A DNA stretch of 33,552 bases, taken from an uncultured Clostridia bacterium (GTDB lineage: Bacteria; Bacillota; Clostridia; Oscillospirales; Ruminococcaceae). The number at the start of each line of letters is the position of its first letter. Positions within the stretch are counted from its first letter, which is position 1. The stretch is from assembly GCA_947629905.1 (NCBI GenBank), contig CANRFM010000021.1, positions 1 to 33,552 on the forward strand. The letters run 5' to 3'. Below, piece by piece: positions 25,939-33,552 of this stretch. Below the pieces are notes generated by a model. That model searched no databases, had not been told where the DNA came from, and saw only the letters and a list, made by a program, of their open reading frames with translations. A program made the position numbers and the translations under genes.

Positions 25939-26568
25939 TTATTTTGTGCCGAAAATTCTGTCGCCCGCATCGCCAAGACCGGGGATGATGTACTTGTCAT
26001 CATTCAGCCCCTCGTCCATTGTCCCGCAGTAAATATCCACATCCGGGTGTGTCTTGATGAGATGAGAAGCCCCCTCCGGAGAGCTGAGGATGCACATGAA
26101 CTTGATATTCTTCACGCCGATTTTTTTCAGCTCTGTTACGGCAGCACAGGCTGTATTTCCGGTCGCCAGCATGGGATCGACCAGAATGACATCCCGTTCT
26201 GCAATGTCATCCGGCAGCTTGCAGTAATACTTGACAGAATTATGCGTCTGCGGGTCACGGAAAATGCCGATATGCCCGATCTTCGCTGCCGGAACAAGCG
26301 AGGTCACACCCTCGATCATGCCCAGTCCGGCACGCAGGATCGGCACAAATGCCAGCTTGTGCCCGGAAACGATCTTCGTCTTTGCCATGCAGAGGGGCGT
26401 TTCCATTTCGATTCCCTTAAGGGGGAGATCCCGTGTCGCCTCGTAGCAGATCAGCATAGCCGTCTCCGAAACCAGTTCCCGGAATTCCTTCGTCCCCGTG
26501 TTCTTATCCCGCATCAATGAAATTTTATGCTGGATCAGAGGGTGATCAATTACGTGTAAATTTGCCAT
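25939..26568 (-). CDS. upp: Uracil phosphoribosyltransferase
   Basis: The 209-residue protein converts uracil and PRPP to UMP in pyrimidine salvage. The PRPP-binding loop is [18 protein letters not shown] (near 125-142), with other family landmarks [13 protein letters not shown] and the uracil-recognition C-terminus [16 protein letters not shown]. Full length. AGGAGG lies 8 nt before the ATG, and the gene starts 12 bp after the rpiB stop, in the same operon. Confidence 0.98.
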   Translation of the reverse strand: MANLHVIDHPLIQHKISLMRDKNTGTKEFRELVSETAMLICYEATRDLPLKGIEMETPLCMAKTKIVSGHKLAFVPILRAGLGMIEGVTSLVPAAKIGHIGIFRDPQTHNSVKYYCKLPDDIAERDVILVDPMLATGNTACAAVTELKKIGVKNIKFMCILSSPEGASHLIKTHPDVDIYCGTMDEGLNDDKYIIPGLGDAGDRIFGTK

Positions 26569-26579
26569 GGTCGTTCCTC

Positions 26580-27020
26580 CTATGATTTGTTATTTTCTAA
26601 AGCCGTGATCAGATCGACACGGCGCTTGTGCCTGCCGCCCTCAAAGGGGGTTTGCAGGAAAATATCCACAAGTTCCAGTGCCAGCCCCTCACCGATGACA
26701 CGTGCGCCCATGCAGAGTACATTCGCATCATTATGCAGCCTTGTGTACCGTGCCGAAAAGCCATCGCTGCAAACGGCTGCACGGATGCCCTGCATCTTGT
26801 TGGCAGCCATACTCATGCCAATGCCCGTCCCGCAGAGCAAAATGCCCTTTTCCGCTTCCCCGGATTGAATTTTCTCACAAAGTATCTTTGCGACATCCGG
26901 GTAATCACACGGTGCGCCGTCCGTGCCGACATCCACGAAATCCAAATTTTGTTCCGCAAGATGCGCCATGATCGCTTTCTTAAGCGAAACAGCCGCATGG
27001 TCACAGCCTATTACGATCAT
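26580..27020 (-). CDS. rpiB: Ribose-5-phosphate isomerase B
   Basis: The protein of about 146 residues interconverts ribose 5-phosphate and ribulose 5-phosphate. RpiB/LacAB landmarks are [12 protein letters not shown] at the start, [11 protein letters not shown], the active-site loop [17 protein letters not shown] with the catalytic Cys, and [16 protein letters not shown] prefer the ATG at 27020, 9 nt after AAAGGA; a TTG two codons upstream is only 3 nt from that RBS. It sits between tsaB and upp in one operon. Confidence 0.97.
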   Translation of the reverse strand: MIVIGCDHAAVSLKKAIMAHLAEQNLDFVDVGTDGAPCDYPDVAKILCEKIQSGEAEKGILLCGTGIGMSMAANKMQGIRAAVCSDGFSARYTRLHNDANVLCMGARVIGEGLALELVDIFLQTPFEGGRHKRRVDLITALENNKS

Positions 27021-27038
27021 ATCCAAACATCCTTTCCG

Positions 27039-27701
27039 TTACCTGTCTGTTTTCTTTTTCTGTATCTGCACCGCCTGCAAATAGGAAGCTGTCAGTTCTG
27101 CCGCTGTACCCGGTTTCCGGTTCTCCGCACACAGGCAGATGCCCGCAGCCGACTGCATCCGGAACAGCTTCGGGGCGAGCGTAAGGGGCGTGCCGGTATA
27201 CTGCGCTGCAAATTCCTCTGCCCCCTCGCCTATCAGGACAGTGTCCTCCGTAAGCAGTGCGGCAATTTCCGGAACGGTCAGCAGGGCATCTTCCGTGACA
27301 CGCTGCAAGCCTTCAGCACCCTTTCGGAACAGTGCTGCATAGAACAGATCCGCCCTTGCGTGCAGCAGTGACAGCACAGCAGGTGCAAACGGCAGCCGTA
27401 CCGCCAAAGCTTCCAGTGTAGAAACGCCGGTACACCCCACCCCGGAAGCCAGTGCCATTCCCTGCACCGCTGCAATGCCGATCCGCAGTCCCGTATACGA
27501 ACCCGGACCGACCGCCACAGACAGGCAGTCCAGTTCCTGCACCGTCAGACCGCATTCAGCAAGCAGTGCCTTACACATCGGCAGAATGACCTGCGAATGT
27601 GTCCGGCTTGTATAAACCGTATGCTCTCCGAGCAGCAGACCGCCGTCCGTGACTGCGGCAGAGGCTGTCCTGCCGGAAGTATCAATGCCCAATATCCGCA
27701 A
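27039..27701 (-). CDS. tsaB: tRNA t6A biosynthesis protein TsaB
   Basis: The 220-residue protein is an actin/Hsp70-fold member (MRILGIDTSGRTASAAV, VAVGPGSYTGLRIGIAAVQG, VSTLEALA). TsaB pairs with TsaD and TsaE to place threonylcarbamoyl on A37 of tRNAs reading ANN codons. Its 5' end overlaps the 3' end of tsaE by 20 bp. tsaD is not in the window. Confidence 0.96.
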   Translation of the reverse strand: MRILGIDTSGRTASAAVTDGGLLLGEHTVYTSRTHSQVILPMCKALLAECGLTVQELDCLSVAVGPGSYTGLRIGIAAVQGMALASGVGCTGVSTLEALAVRLPFAPAVLSLLHARADLFYAALFRKGAEGLQRVTEDALLTVPEIAALLTEDTVLIGEGAEEFAAQYTGTPLTLAPKLFRMQSAAGICLCAENRKPGTAAELTASYLQAVQIQKKKTDR

Positions 27702-28134
27702 AACGTTCCTCCCCTTCCGCTGTCAATGTAATACGCCGCTGCGTATCGCCGAGACGTTCCAATCCGATCTGAATGGTATTTGCCGGCAGGGCATTCCGGA
27801 TATGCTCCGACCACTCCACAGCGAACACGCTTTCCTCCGGGCAGTAATCATAGAACCCGGTCGTTTCCAGCTCGTCCTCGCTGTCAATGCGGTACATATC
27901 GAAATGCACCAGCTGCAAAGGCGGCTGCCCGTAGCAATGCACCAGCGCAAATGTCGGTGAGGTCACAAGCTCATCTATGCCCATACCAAGCGCAAGTCCC
28001 CGTGTAAAGGTCGTCTTGCCAGCCCCTAAGTCACCACGATAGGCAAGCACATCTCCTGCCTGAAGCCTTTTTCCGATCTGTTCCGCCAAGGCAATGGTTT
28101 CCGCCGGACTGCAAGTTTCCCACTGCAAAGTCAT
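27682..28134 (-). CDS. tsaE: tRNA t6A biosynthesis ATPase TsaE
   Basis: The 150-residue P-loop protein has Walker A RGDLGAGKTTFTRGL near 33-47, followed by SPTFALVHCY and the metal-binding HFDMYRIDSEDEL, and the FAVEWSEHI motif. TsaE is the ATPase that drives turnover of the TsaBD complex. Its ATG overlaps the fhs stop codon by one base (TGATG) and it overlaps tsaB at the other end, so the three are translationally coupled. Confidence 0.96.
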   Translation of the reverse strand: MTLQWETCSPAETIALAEQIGKRLQAGDVLAYRGDLGAGKTTFTRGLALGMGIDELVTSPTFALVHCYGQPPLQLVHFDMYRIDSEDELETTGFYDYCPEESVFAVEWSEHIRNALPANTIQIGLERLGDTQRRITLTAEGEERFADIGH

Positions 28135-29810
28135 CAGAACAGCCCCTTGATATTGCCCTCGTTGTCGCAGTCGATGTTATAGGCAGCAGGCTTTTTCGGG
28201 AGACCGGGCATGGTCATGATGTCGCCCGTCAGCACGACCACAAAACCTGCACCCGCAGACAGCCGCACATCCCGCACGGTGATCGTGAAGTTTTCCGGCT
28301 TGCCAAGCTGCTTCGGGTCATCTGAAAGCGAATACTGCGTTTTGGCAATGCAGACAGGAAGATGTGCATAGCCCAGTTCTTCGATCTCGGCAAGTGCCTT
28401 TGCAGCCGGGGGCAGGAATTTCACGCCGTCTGCCCGATAGATCTCTTTTGCCACCGTTTCGACCTTTTTCGCAATCGAGCATTCATCCGGATACAGCGGT
28501 GCAAACTGCTCGTTGCCATCGCACATTTCGATCGTATCGCAGACTTTCTGTGCCAGATCTTTGCCGCCTTCGCCGCCTTTGGCAAACACTTCGCACATGG
28601 ATGTCTCCACGCCGAGTTTTTTGCAGTAATCCGCAATAAATTGCAGTTCCTCATCGCTGTCCGTATGGAAACGGTTAATGGCAACGACAACAGGGAGGTG
28701 ATACTTGAACATATTTTCAATGTGGGTACGCAAATTGATGATGCCACGCTTCAGCGCATCCACATCGGGAACGGTCAGTTCCGACTTTTCCACGCCGCCG
28801 TTGTATTTCAGGGCACGGACGGTTGCCACCAGTACCACGCAGGACGGCTTCAGACCGCCGTAGCGGCATTTGATGTCAAAGAATTTCTCCGCACCAAGAT
28901 CCGAACCGAAACCGGCTTCTGTGATGCAGTAATCGCCTAATTTCAGGGCAAGCTTTGTGGCACGGATGGAATTGCACCCGTGGGCGATATTGGCAAACGG
29001 ACCGCCGTGAATTAAGACCGGGGTATGCTCCAGTGTCTGGACAAGATTTGGTTTCAGTGCATCCTTGAGGAGTGCCGTCATTGCGCCCTCTGCATGGAGG
29101 TCACTGGCGTAAATGGGTTCGCCGTCCATGTTGTAGGCGACCATAATTCTGCCAAGGCGCTGTTTCAGATCGGCAATGTCGCTCGCAAGGCAGAGGATCG
29201 CCATGACCTCAGAGGCGACCGTGATCTGGAAACCGTCCTCACGGGGGATACCATTCATCCTGCCGCCAAGTCCGACAAGCACATTGCGGAGCGCACGGTC
29301 ATTCATGTCCATGCAGCGCTTGAACAGAATGCGGCGGGTGTCGATCCGCAGCTCATTTCCTTGCTGCAAATGATTGTCAAGGAGTGCGCAAAGCAGGTTA
29401 TTGGCAGCCGTCATGGCATGGATATCACCGGTAAAATGCAGATTGATGTCCTCCATTGGAACGACCTGCGCATAGCCGCCGCCCGCTGCACCGCCCTTGA
29501 TGCCGAACACGGGTCCGAGGGACGGCTCACGGAGTGCAAGAACGGCTTTTTTGCCGATTTTTGCCATAGCTTCACCCAGTCCCACGCTCACCGTGGTCTT
29601 GCCCTCGCCGGCAGGGGTGGGGTTGATGGCGGTGACAAGAATCAGCTTGCCGTCCGGATTTCCGGCAGTTTTCGCAAAAAGCTGTTCCGAGAGCTTTGCC
29701 TTGTAATGACCGTAGGGTTCCAGTTCCTCCGGGGTGATGCCAAGTTCAGCAGCAATTTCGGTAATCGGCAGCATTTTTGCCTGCTGCGCAATTTCAATAT
29801 CGGTAAGCAT
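28134..29810 (-). CDS. fhs: Formate-tetrahydrofolate ligase
   Basis: The 558-residue enzyme makes 10-formyl-THF from formate, THF and ATP, feeding purine synthesis and C1 metabolism. The start at 29810 ([20 protein letters not shown]) follows AAAGGAGG; the frame is open further upstream but that part lies over the promoter. Landmarks: [20 protein letters not shown] (P-loop, near 65-84), [35 protein letters not shown], and a C-terminus in family form ([20 protein letters not shown]). It heads the operon fhs-tsaE-tsaB-rpiB-upp(-amidase). Confidence 0.98.
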   Translation of the reverse strand: MLTDIEIAQQAKMLPITEIAAELGITPEELEPYGHYKAKLSEQLFAKTAGNPDGKLILVTAINPTPAGEGKTTVSVGLGEAMAKIGKKAVLALREPSLGPVFGIKGGAAGGGYAQVVPMEDINLHFTGDIHAMTAANNLLCALLDNHLQQGNELRIDTRRILFKRCMDMNDRALRNVLVGLGGRMNGIPREDGFQITVASEVMAILCLASDIADLKQRLGRIMVAYNMDGEPIYASDLHAEGAMTALLKDALKPNLVQTLEHTPVLIHGGPFANIAHGCNSIRATKLALKLGDYCITEAGFGSDLGAEKFFDIKCRYGGLKPSCVVLVATVRALKYNGGVEKSELTVPDVDALKRGIINLRTHIENMFKYHLPVVVAINRFHTDSDEELQFIADYCKKLGVETSMCEVFAKGGEGGKDLAQKVCDTIEMCDGNEQFAPLYPDECSIAKKVETVAKEIYRADGVKFLPPAAKALAEIEELGYAHLPVCIAKTQYSLSDDPKQLGKPENFTITVRDVRLSAGAGFVVVLTGDIMTMPGLPKKPAAYNIDCDNEGNIKGLF

Positions 29811-29846
29811 AGCAATAACCTCCTTTGTGGGTATCAGGATATTTCT

Positions 29847-29875
29847 ATTATACCACATTTCCGTCCGGATTTCAA
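29847..29875 (-). promoter_or_regulatory. Sigma-A promoter of the fhs operon
   Basis: Minus strand TTGAAA (29875-29870) and TATAAT (29852-29847), 17-bp spacer, 36 bp upstream of the ATG. The leader is too short for a riboswitch. Confidence 0.88.
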
Positions 29876-29899
29876 GCCCCATAATACAAAATACATCTA

Positions 29900-29936
29900 A
29901 AGGCAGCACTGCATACAGATCATGCGGCGCTGCCTT
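29900..29936 (-). terminator. Second hairpin downstream of tRNA-Gln
   Basis: AAGGCAGC/GCTGCCTT outer stem plus an inner CTGCAT/ATGCGG stem, followed on the minus strand by TTAGATGTATTTTG. It is a weak back-up terminator just upstream of the fhs promoter, or a structural element. Confidence 0.45.
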
Positions 29937-29950
29937 CAGAAACAGGGCTG

Positions 29951-29981
29951 TAAACAACAAAAAGACCGAAAATCGGTCTTT
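29951..29981 (-). terminator. Terminator of the tRNA-Gln transcript
   Basis: AAAGACCGA (29961-29969) and TCGGTCTTT (29973-29981) make a 9-bp stem, with TTGTTGTTTA following on the minus strand. Confidence 0.82.
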
Positions 29982-30016
29982 CTGGCTGTGCTATCTTTTT
30001 TAGTGCACCAATGGAA

Positions 30017-30088
30017 TTGGGGTGGAGGGATTCGAACCCCCGACTGACGGAGTCAGAGTCCGTTGCCTTACCGCTTGGCGACACCCCA
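30017..30088 (-). tRNA. tRNA-Gln (anticodon CUG)
   Basis: On the minus strand the gene begins TGGGGTGTCGCCAAGCGG and ends CACCCCA. The acceptor stem pairs over 7 bp, the anticodon arm is ACGGA-CTCTGAC-TCCGT (anticodon CTG), and the T arm contains GGTTCGAATCC. CCA is not encoded. The first U-A acceptor pair is typical of tRNA-Gln. Confidence 0.96.
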
Positions 30089-30109
30089 GTCTGCTGAGTT
30101 AGCTTTTAT

Positions 30110-30138
30110 ATTATAGCACAAAAGAAGAAGCTTGTCAA
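30110..30138 (-). promoter_or_regulatory. Consensus promoter of tRNA-Gln
   Basis: Minus strand TTGACA (30138-30133) and TATAAT (30115-30110), both perfect, 17-bp spacer, 21 bp before the mature 5' end. Confidence 0.92.
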
Positions 30139-30254
30139 GCCCTTTTTTGAAAAAACAGAAAAAATTTTTCAGCAGCCGGTTCCGGAAATTTCACACTGAA
30201 AACGCATAAAATTATGCATATCGCCAAAAATCCGGAAAACCTGTGTTTTTGGCA

Positions 30255-30283
30255 TTGACAGAATTTTTTTTTACAGATATAAT
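30255..30283 (+). promoter_or_regulatory. Consensus promoter of the ArsB/NhaD-type transporter gene
   Basis: TTGACA (30255-30260) and TATAAT (30278-30283), 17-bp spacer, about 49 bp before the ATG at 30333. Confidence 0.9.
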
Positions 30284-30332
30284 AGGTATGGCAGAGAAGT
30301 CTGTACATTCCGGACAGAAAGGAAGTCTTAGT

Positions 30333-31697
30333 ATGCAAGCAGCACAAATCGTCGCAATTGTGATTTTTGTGGCGATGTTCGTCTTGATCATCATGGACAA
30401 AATTGAAAAACACTATGTCACACTGGGGTGCGGTGCGGTGACACTGGTCGCCGTGTTCGGTATCTGTATGCACGATATGGAGAAATTGTGGCACGTGGTC
30501 AATCTCCGCTCTCTGTTGACACTGGAATTCTGGCGTACTTCCGGGGCGGAAACGGAATCCGGCGGTATTGACTGGGCAACGATCCTCTTCCTTGGCGGTA
30601 TGATGATCATGGTCGAGGGTATGGCACGGGTCGGCTTTTTCAACTGGCTTTGCCGGCGTATTGCAAAACTGGTACATTACAGGACGATACCGATTTTCTT
30701 TGCCTTTATGGCAATGTCGTTCGTTCTGGCAATGTTTATCGACTCGATCACGGTCATACTGTTTTTAGCATCGGTGACGATCGAATTGTCACGGCTGCTC
30801 GAATTTGACCCCGTTCCCATGATCATGTCTGAAATTTTCTGCGCCAATTTAGGCGGTTCGGCAACCATGTGCGGCGACCCGCCGAATATCATCATCGGCT
30901 CGAATCTGCACTACTCTTTCATGGACTTTGTGACAAATACGGGCGTTGCTGCGCTGATCTCGTTTGCGTTCATTCTCCTGTATTTCTACCTTGTCATGCG
31001 CAAGAACCTTGCCGGAAAGGAAAGCGGAAAGACGGATTATTCCGCTATGCCGTCCCCGGAAAGCTTTATCACGGATAAAGTCGGCTTTGTCATCAGTACG
31101 ATCATTTTCCTGTGTGCGGTCACGCTGCTCATCACGCACAGCACCACAAGGCTGACGGTCGCATTTATCGGCGTTGTCATTGCGGTCGTAACACTCATCA
31201 CCTCCGGCAAGCACGCTCTGAAAGTCCTGAAAGGCGTGGACTACAAGACGCTGCTGTTCTTTACGGGGCTGTTCATCGTGGTGGGCGGTCTGGAGGAGAC
31301 CGGCGTTTTAGAGATCATTGCCAACTGCATCAGCAAGGTTTGCGGAACGAATTATTACCTGATGGTTGCAATCATCATCTGGGTTTCCGGCATTGCAAGT
31401 GCATTTATTGACAATATTCCCTTTGCGGCAACCATGGTGCCGATCATCAAGGAACTGTCGGGCGGCAATGCTTCTATCCTGTCCATGCTGGCTTGGTCGC
31501 TGGCAATGGGTACGGACGTCGGCGGTTCGGCAACACCGATCGGGGCTTCTGCCAATGTGGTCGGCACGTCCGCTGCCGCTAAGGCAGGGCATCCCATCGG
31601 CTGGGGCGAGTACTGCAAGAAAATGGCACCCGCTACGCTGATCGTGCTGCTGATCAGTACCATTTATATCTGCCTGCGGTATGCAACGCAGATCTGA
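30333..31697 (+). CDS. ArsB/NhaD-family ion transporter
   Basis: The 454-residue membrane protein of the ion-transporter superfamily (ArsB/NhaD/CitM-like) has about 11 hydrophobic helices in two halves. Each half carries a glycine-rich re-entrant motif: NLGGSATMCGDPPNIIIGS and TDVGGSATPIGASANVVG. Relatives move Na+/H+, arsenite or dicarboxylates, and the sequence does not fix the substrate. No arsenic genes are nearby. The start at 30333 has AAAGGAAG about 7 nt upstream; the open frame from 30243 runs back over the promoter and is not the start. Single gene with its own terminator. Confidence 0.9.
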   Translation: MQAAQIVAIVIFVAMFVLIIMDKIEKHYVTLGCGAVTLVAVFGICMHDMEKLWHVVNLRSLLTLEFWRTSGAETESGGIDWATILFLGGMMIMVEGMARVGFFNWLCRRIAKLVHYRTIPIFFAFMAMSFVLAMFIDSITVILFLASVTIELSRLLEFDPVPMIMSEIFCANLGGSATMCGDPPNIIIGSNLHYSFMDFVTNTGVAALISFAFILLYFYLVMRKNLAGKESGKTDYSAMPSPESFITDKVGFVISTIIFLCAVTLLITHSTTRLTVAFIGVVIAVVTLITSGKHALKVLKGVDYKTLLFFTGLFIVVGGLEETGVLEIIANCISKVCGTNYYLMVAIIIWVSGIASAFIDNIPFAATMVPIIKELSGGNASILSMLAWSLAMGTDVGGSATPIGASANVVGTSAAAKAGHPIGWGEYCKKMAPATLIVLLISTIYICLRYATQI

Positions 31698-31704
31698 CAG
31701 ACGG

Positions 31705-31741
31705 GCTGTGCAGGGGGCTTTCCCCTGCACGGCAGTTTTTT
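31705..31741 (+). terminator. Terminator after the transporter gene
   Basis: GTGCAGGGG (31708-31716) and CCCCTGCAC (31722-31730) with flanking GC pairs, then six T residues. Confidence 0.92.
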
Positions 31742-31755
31742 CGCCGGGACAGGGC

Positions 31756-31784
31756 TTGACAAGTGCCGGATCTTGTGCTATAAT
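31756..31784 (+). promoter_or_regulatory. Consensus promoter of tRNA-Leu
   Basis: TTGACA (31756-31761) and TATAAT (31779-31784) with a 17-bp spacer, 13 bp before the tRNA. Confidence 0.92.
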
Positions 31785-31797
31785 AGAAACAGTAACT

Positions 31798-31883
31798 GCC
31801 GCTGTGGTGGAATGGCAGACACAAGGGACTTAAAATCCCTCGCTGGCAACAGCGTACCGGTTCAAGTCCGGTTAGCGGCACCA
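31798..31883 (+). tRNA. tRNA-Leu (anticodon UAA)
   Basis: The acceptor stem GCCGCTG pairs with TAGCGGC, the anticodon arm is AGGGA-CTTAAAA-TCCCT, a class II variable arm follows (CGCTGGCAACAGCG), and the T arm contains GGTTCAAGTCC. CCA is encoded. The tRNA is intact, but AT-rich integrase-bearing DNA starts straight after its 3' end, as when a tRNA 3' end serves as an integration site. Confidence 0.97.
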
Positions 31884-31886
31884 TCG

Positions 31887-31916
31887 AAAGAATGTCGATT
31901 TTACGGCATTCTTTTC
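31887..31916 (+). terminator. Terminator of the tRNA-Leu transcript
   Basis: AAAGAATGTCG pairs with CGGCATTCTTT (T-G wobble inside), followed by TCTTATTTTC. Confidence 0.8.
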
Positions 31917-31929
31917 TTATTTTCTGACT

Positions 31930-32000
31930 AATTTGGTAGAAAAGTTTCTTGTGAATGAGCGTTTTTCTACCGGATTTCTACCAAATTTTCTACCAAAATC
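31930..32000. repeat. Phased TTTCTACC repeats, candidate recombinase arm sites
   Basis: TTTCTACC occurs three times in direct orientation at 31964, 31975 and 31987 (11- and 12-bp steps, about one helical turn) and once inverted at 31933-31940. The inverted copy and the middle copy form a perfect 13-bp repeat pair, AATTTGGTAGAAA/TTTCTACCAAATT. Ordered short repeats between a tRNA and an integrase gene resemble the arm-type or excisionase sites of an att region. They are not part of any gene. Confidence 0.65.
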
Positions 32001-32101
32001 GCTGCTTTTTTCAATTTCACTTTCATTTTTGGTCTTAGCACAAAAGATTTTTATCCCCCGTGTCAAGTTGACCTGATTAACTTTTTTACTTTTTTTATAA
32101 T

Positions 32102-32125
32102 GCCGCCGTGGTAGAATGGGTAGAC
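32102..32125 (+). other. tRNA-Leu-like 5' fragment
   Basis: The 24 bases from GCCGCCGTGG to GTAGAC match the acceptor 5' strand and D arm of a tRNA-Leu (compare 31798-31821). No matching anticodon arm, T arm or acceptor 3' strand follows, so it is not a working tRNA. It may be the stub of a tRNA gene broken by element insertion. Part of the likeness comes from two GGTAGA motifs, which also match the repeat unit at 31930-32000. TATAAT precedes it directly, but no well-spaced -35 is seen. Confidence 0.45.
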
Positions 32126-32141
32126 GATCGGCACACTATTA

Positions 32142-32177
32142 TCGCAGGTTCTCAGGTTGAGGACTTGCGATTTTTTT
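32142..32177 (+). terminator. Hairpin with T-tract overlapping the end of the integrase gene
   Basis: TCGCA.GT.CTCA (32142-32154) pairs with TGAG.AC.TGCGA (32158-32170) around GGT, followed by seven T residues: a good terminator for plus-strand transcripts. The integrase stop codon (32152-32154, minus strand) lies inside it. It could end a short plus-strand RNA or read-through from the tRNA. Confidence 0.65.
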
Positions 32178-33471
32178 CGTCCTCTGAACCTTTATCATGG
32201 ATAGCCTGTTCCGTATCTGTACTGTCTCCACCCAACACTTTGGCGATAGTCTCCGCAGACTCCACTTTGGAATGAAAGTCGAGGTGACTATAAAAATTGG
32301 CTGTAACATTAAATGTTGAATGTCCAAGCCACTCCTGGATCGCCTTCATGGATACTCCGTTTGCCAGCAACAGACTGGCACATGAATGACGAAGATCATG
32401 GAATCGAATGTGTTTGAGCTTATTTTTCTTAATGATGTACTTGAAGTGAGTAGTTACAAAGTTTGGCGTAATCAGCTTACCGAAGTTGTCACGGCACACA
32501 AAGCCGTCATATTCCCTGTCAAAGTCTTTACCGAGGAGCTTCGAGTAGTATTCTTCAAGGTTTTTGCGTTCTATTAGCATCTGCTCAATATGAGGAATCA
32601 AGGGAAAAGTTCTTACACTGGACTCAGTTTTAAGCTGATTTTCGACAAAAATCATTTCTTTGCCGCCGCCATAAGTGCTGGAAACCTTACGGCGAACCGT
32701 GAGTTTCTTTTCCTCAAAGTTGACGGAATCCCACTTCAAACCAATAATCTCGCTCTTGCGAAGTCCGTAGTAGGCTGCAATATGTACCACAAGTTCAAGT
32801 CTATCGCCCTTGAATACTTCAAAGAGCTGTTCCAACTCGTCCTTGTTGTAGAAATTGGCTTCAAACTTCTGGATTTTCGGCAGTTCAACCTTATCTGCGA
32901 CGTTTACATCGAGCATATCCATTTTTACAGCATATTTTAGTGCTTTGTGGATATTGGCATGGTAATGCTTTACCGAATTGCCCGAAAGACCGCTGTTGAA
33001 CTTATCGTTATAGAACTGCTGAAGCTGTAAAGCTGTCAGGTTGCCAAGAAGAAGATGCGGATAACGCTCGTCAAAATAGTTTTTGATCCTGGTGATATAG
33101 CGATTGTAGCTTTCATAAGAGGTTCGTGCGATTGTCGGTCTGATTGTTTCAAGCCAGTAGTCAAGAAATGCTGTGAACTCAAAACTTGTCTTGCATACAG
33201 CATCATCACTGAGAACCTCCTCGCTGAGTTCTGTCTTTTCCTTTGGGGTTTCCTTGACTTTTGTTAAGCTGCCTGTGAGAAACTCCTCATAGAACTTTGC
33301 TACTATTACGTTCACCTTTGCTGTCAGTGCTTTATAAGAACAGTCAACAGGCAAATCGGTTGTAACCCATTTTCTCTTACGCTTGCCACTATCGTCCTTG
33401 AAATCAAAGACAACATAGTTTTTGCCCTTCTTTTCGGCAATAATGTACTTAAAAGGCAGACTTGCTTTCAT
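32152..33471 (-). CDS. Tyrosine recombinase (phage/ICE-type integrase)
   Basis: The 439-residue protein has an N-terminal arm-binding-like region (KGKNYVVFDFKDDSGKRKRK), a SAM-like core-binding domain (about 95-195, FLDYWLETIRPTIARTSYES) and a complete catalytic domain. The active residues are Arg238 (YYGLRKSEIIGLKW), Lys281, His358 and Arg361 (FHDLRHSCASLL), His384 (WLGHS) and the nucleophile Tyr394 (NVTANFYSHL). It is therefore probably active. It points back towards tRNA-Leu, 268 bp away, as integrases of tRNA-targeted elements often do. Its start codon follows the right copy of the terminal repeat, which supplies GAGGA as RBS. Composition is AT-richer than the core genes, consistent with acquisition. 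It could serve as integrase, as invertase acting on the repeats, or both. Confidence 0.95.
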   Translation of the reverse strand: MKASLPFKYIIAEKKGKNYVVFDFKDDSGKRKRKWVTTDLPVDCSYKALTAKVNVIVAKFYEEFLTGSLTKVKETPKEKTELSEEVLSDDAVCKTSFEFTAFLDYWLETIRPTIARTSYESYNRYITRIKNYFDERYPHLLLGNLTALQLQQFYNDKFNSGLSGNSVKHYHANIHKALKYAVKMDMLDVNVADKVELPKIQKFEANFYNKDELEQLFEVFKGDRLELVVHIAAYYGLRKSEIIGLKWDSVNFEEKKLTVRRKVSSTYGGGKEMIFVENQLKTESSVRTFPLIPHIEQMLIERKNLEEYYSKLLGKDFDREYDGFVCRDNFGKLITPNFVTTHFKYIIKKNKLKHIRFHDLRHSCASLLLANGVSMKAIQEWLGHSTFNVTANFYSHLDFHSKVESAETIAKVLGGDSTDTEQAIHDKGSEDEKNRKSST

Positions 33472-33478
33472 TATATTA

Positions 33479-33549
33479 TCCTCGTATAATAGATTTTAGG
33501 GTGATTTGAAGAGTACCCCAATGAACCTCTGCCACGCTCGGTTGAGAAA
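33479..33549 (-). repeat. Right copy of 71-bp terminal inverted repeat carrying an RBS
   Basis: Exact reverse complement of 1-71. Identity stops after GAGGA, and the unique sequence then runs 7 nt to the integrase ATG, exactly the distance between the left copy and its ATG. Three further bases (33550-33552) lie outside the comparable part because the left copy is cut by the window edge. Confidence 0.97.
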
Positions 33550-33552
33550 GAC

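Noticed and set aside
29811-29960. N-terminal extension of fhs by 50 codons
   Set aside because: It would cross the fhs promoter; the strong RBS and the family N-terminus place the start at 29810.
30243-30332. Upstream start for the transporter
   Set aside because: The extension covers the consensus promoter and has no RBS; the start at 30333 has AAAGGAAG.
32102-32177. A complete second tRNA-Leu
   Set aside because: Only the acceptor 5' strand and D arm match; no anticodon arm, T arm or closing acceptor strand can be folded.

Overview
The window looks like a stretch of chromosome from a fibre-degrading, anaerobic Gram-positive gut bacterium of the Ruminococcaceae, most likely a Ruminococcus. 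The evidence is two secreted proteins ending in type I dockerins (one with two pectate lyase modules), AddAB rather than RecBCD, monofunctional formate-tetrahydrofolate ligase, a reverse rubrerythrin, a ferredoxin-thioredoxin-reductase-like protein, and textbook sigma-A promoters with 17-bp spacers and GGAGG-type ribosome binding sites. Species cannot be fixed from the sequence alone.

Layout. (1) Positions 1-4900 are AT-richer accessory DNA: a 71-bp repeat, a DUF559 endonuclease-like gene, a detached C-terminal domain of the BREX methyltransferase PglX, a full-length PglZ, a small basic protein, then a gene-poor stretch with overlapping micro-ORFs and a long imperfect palindrome. (2) Positions 4900-10450 hold a secreted leucine-rich-repeat/dockerin protein, a membrane protein paired with a von Willebrand A protein, and a cation diffusion facilitator. 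(3) Positions 10480-16205 hold a PL1-PL9-dockerin pectate lyase, a reverse rubrerythrin, a thioredoxin/mini-FTR pair and a lipoprotein. (4) Positions 16380-25080 are one apparent operon: a small ExbD-like membrane protein, addB, addA and a serine hydrolase. (5) Positions 25136-29880, minus strand, hold fhs-tsaE-tsaB-rpiB-upp and an amidase: C1 metabolism, tRNA t6A modification, pentose phosphate and pyrimidine salvage. (6) Then come tRNA-Gln, an ArsB/NhaD-type transporter and tRNA-Leu(UAA). (7) Immediately past tRNA-Leu lies AT-rich DNA with helically phased repeats, a tRNA-like fragment and a complete tyrosine recombinase gene.

The main result is that both window ends are the same sequence in opposite orientation. 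Positions 1-71 are a perfect inverted copy of 33479-33549. Each copy ends in a ribosome binding site, and in each case the start codon lies exactly 7 nt further on: the DUF559-pglX'-pglZ operon at the left end, the tyrosine recombinase at the right end. A 33.5-kb block of mostly housekeeping genes is therefore bracketed by inverted repeats that carry the translation signals of a BREX defence operon and of a site-specific recombinase. The simplest readings are that the block is a large invertible segment (a phase switch for BREX), or that the repeat is a multi-copy leader at which a family of cassettes is exchanged. The split PglX, whose N-terminal methyltransferase and target-recognition part is not in the window, fits either reading. 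The sequence alone cannot distinguish them from an assembly that simply stopped at a repeat.
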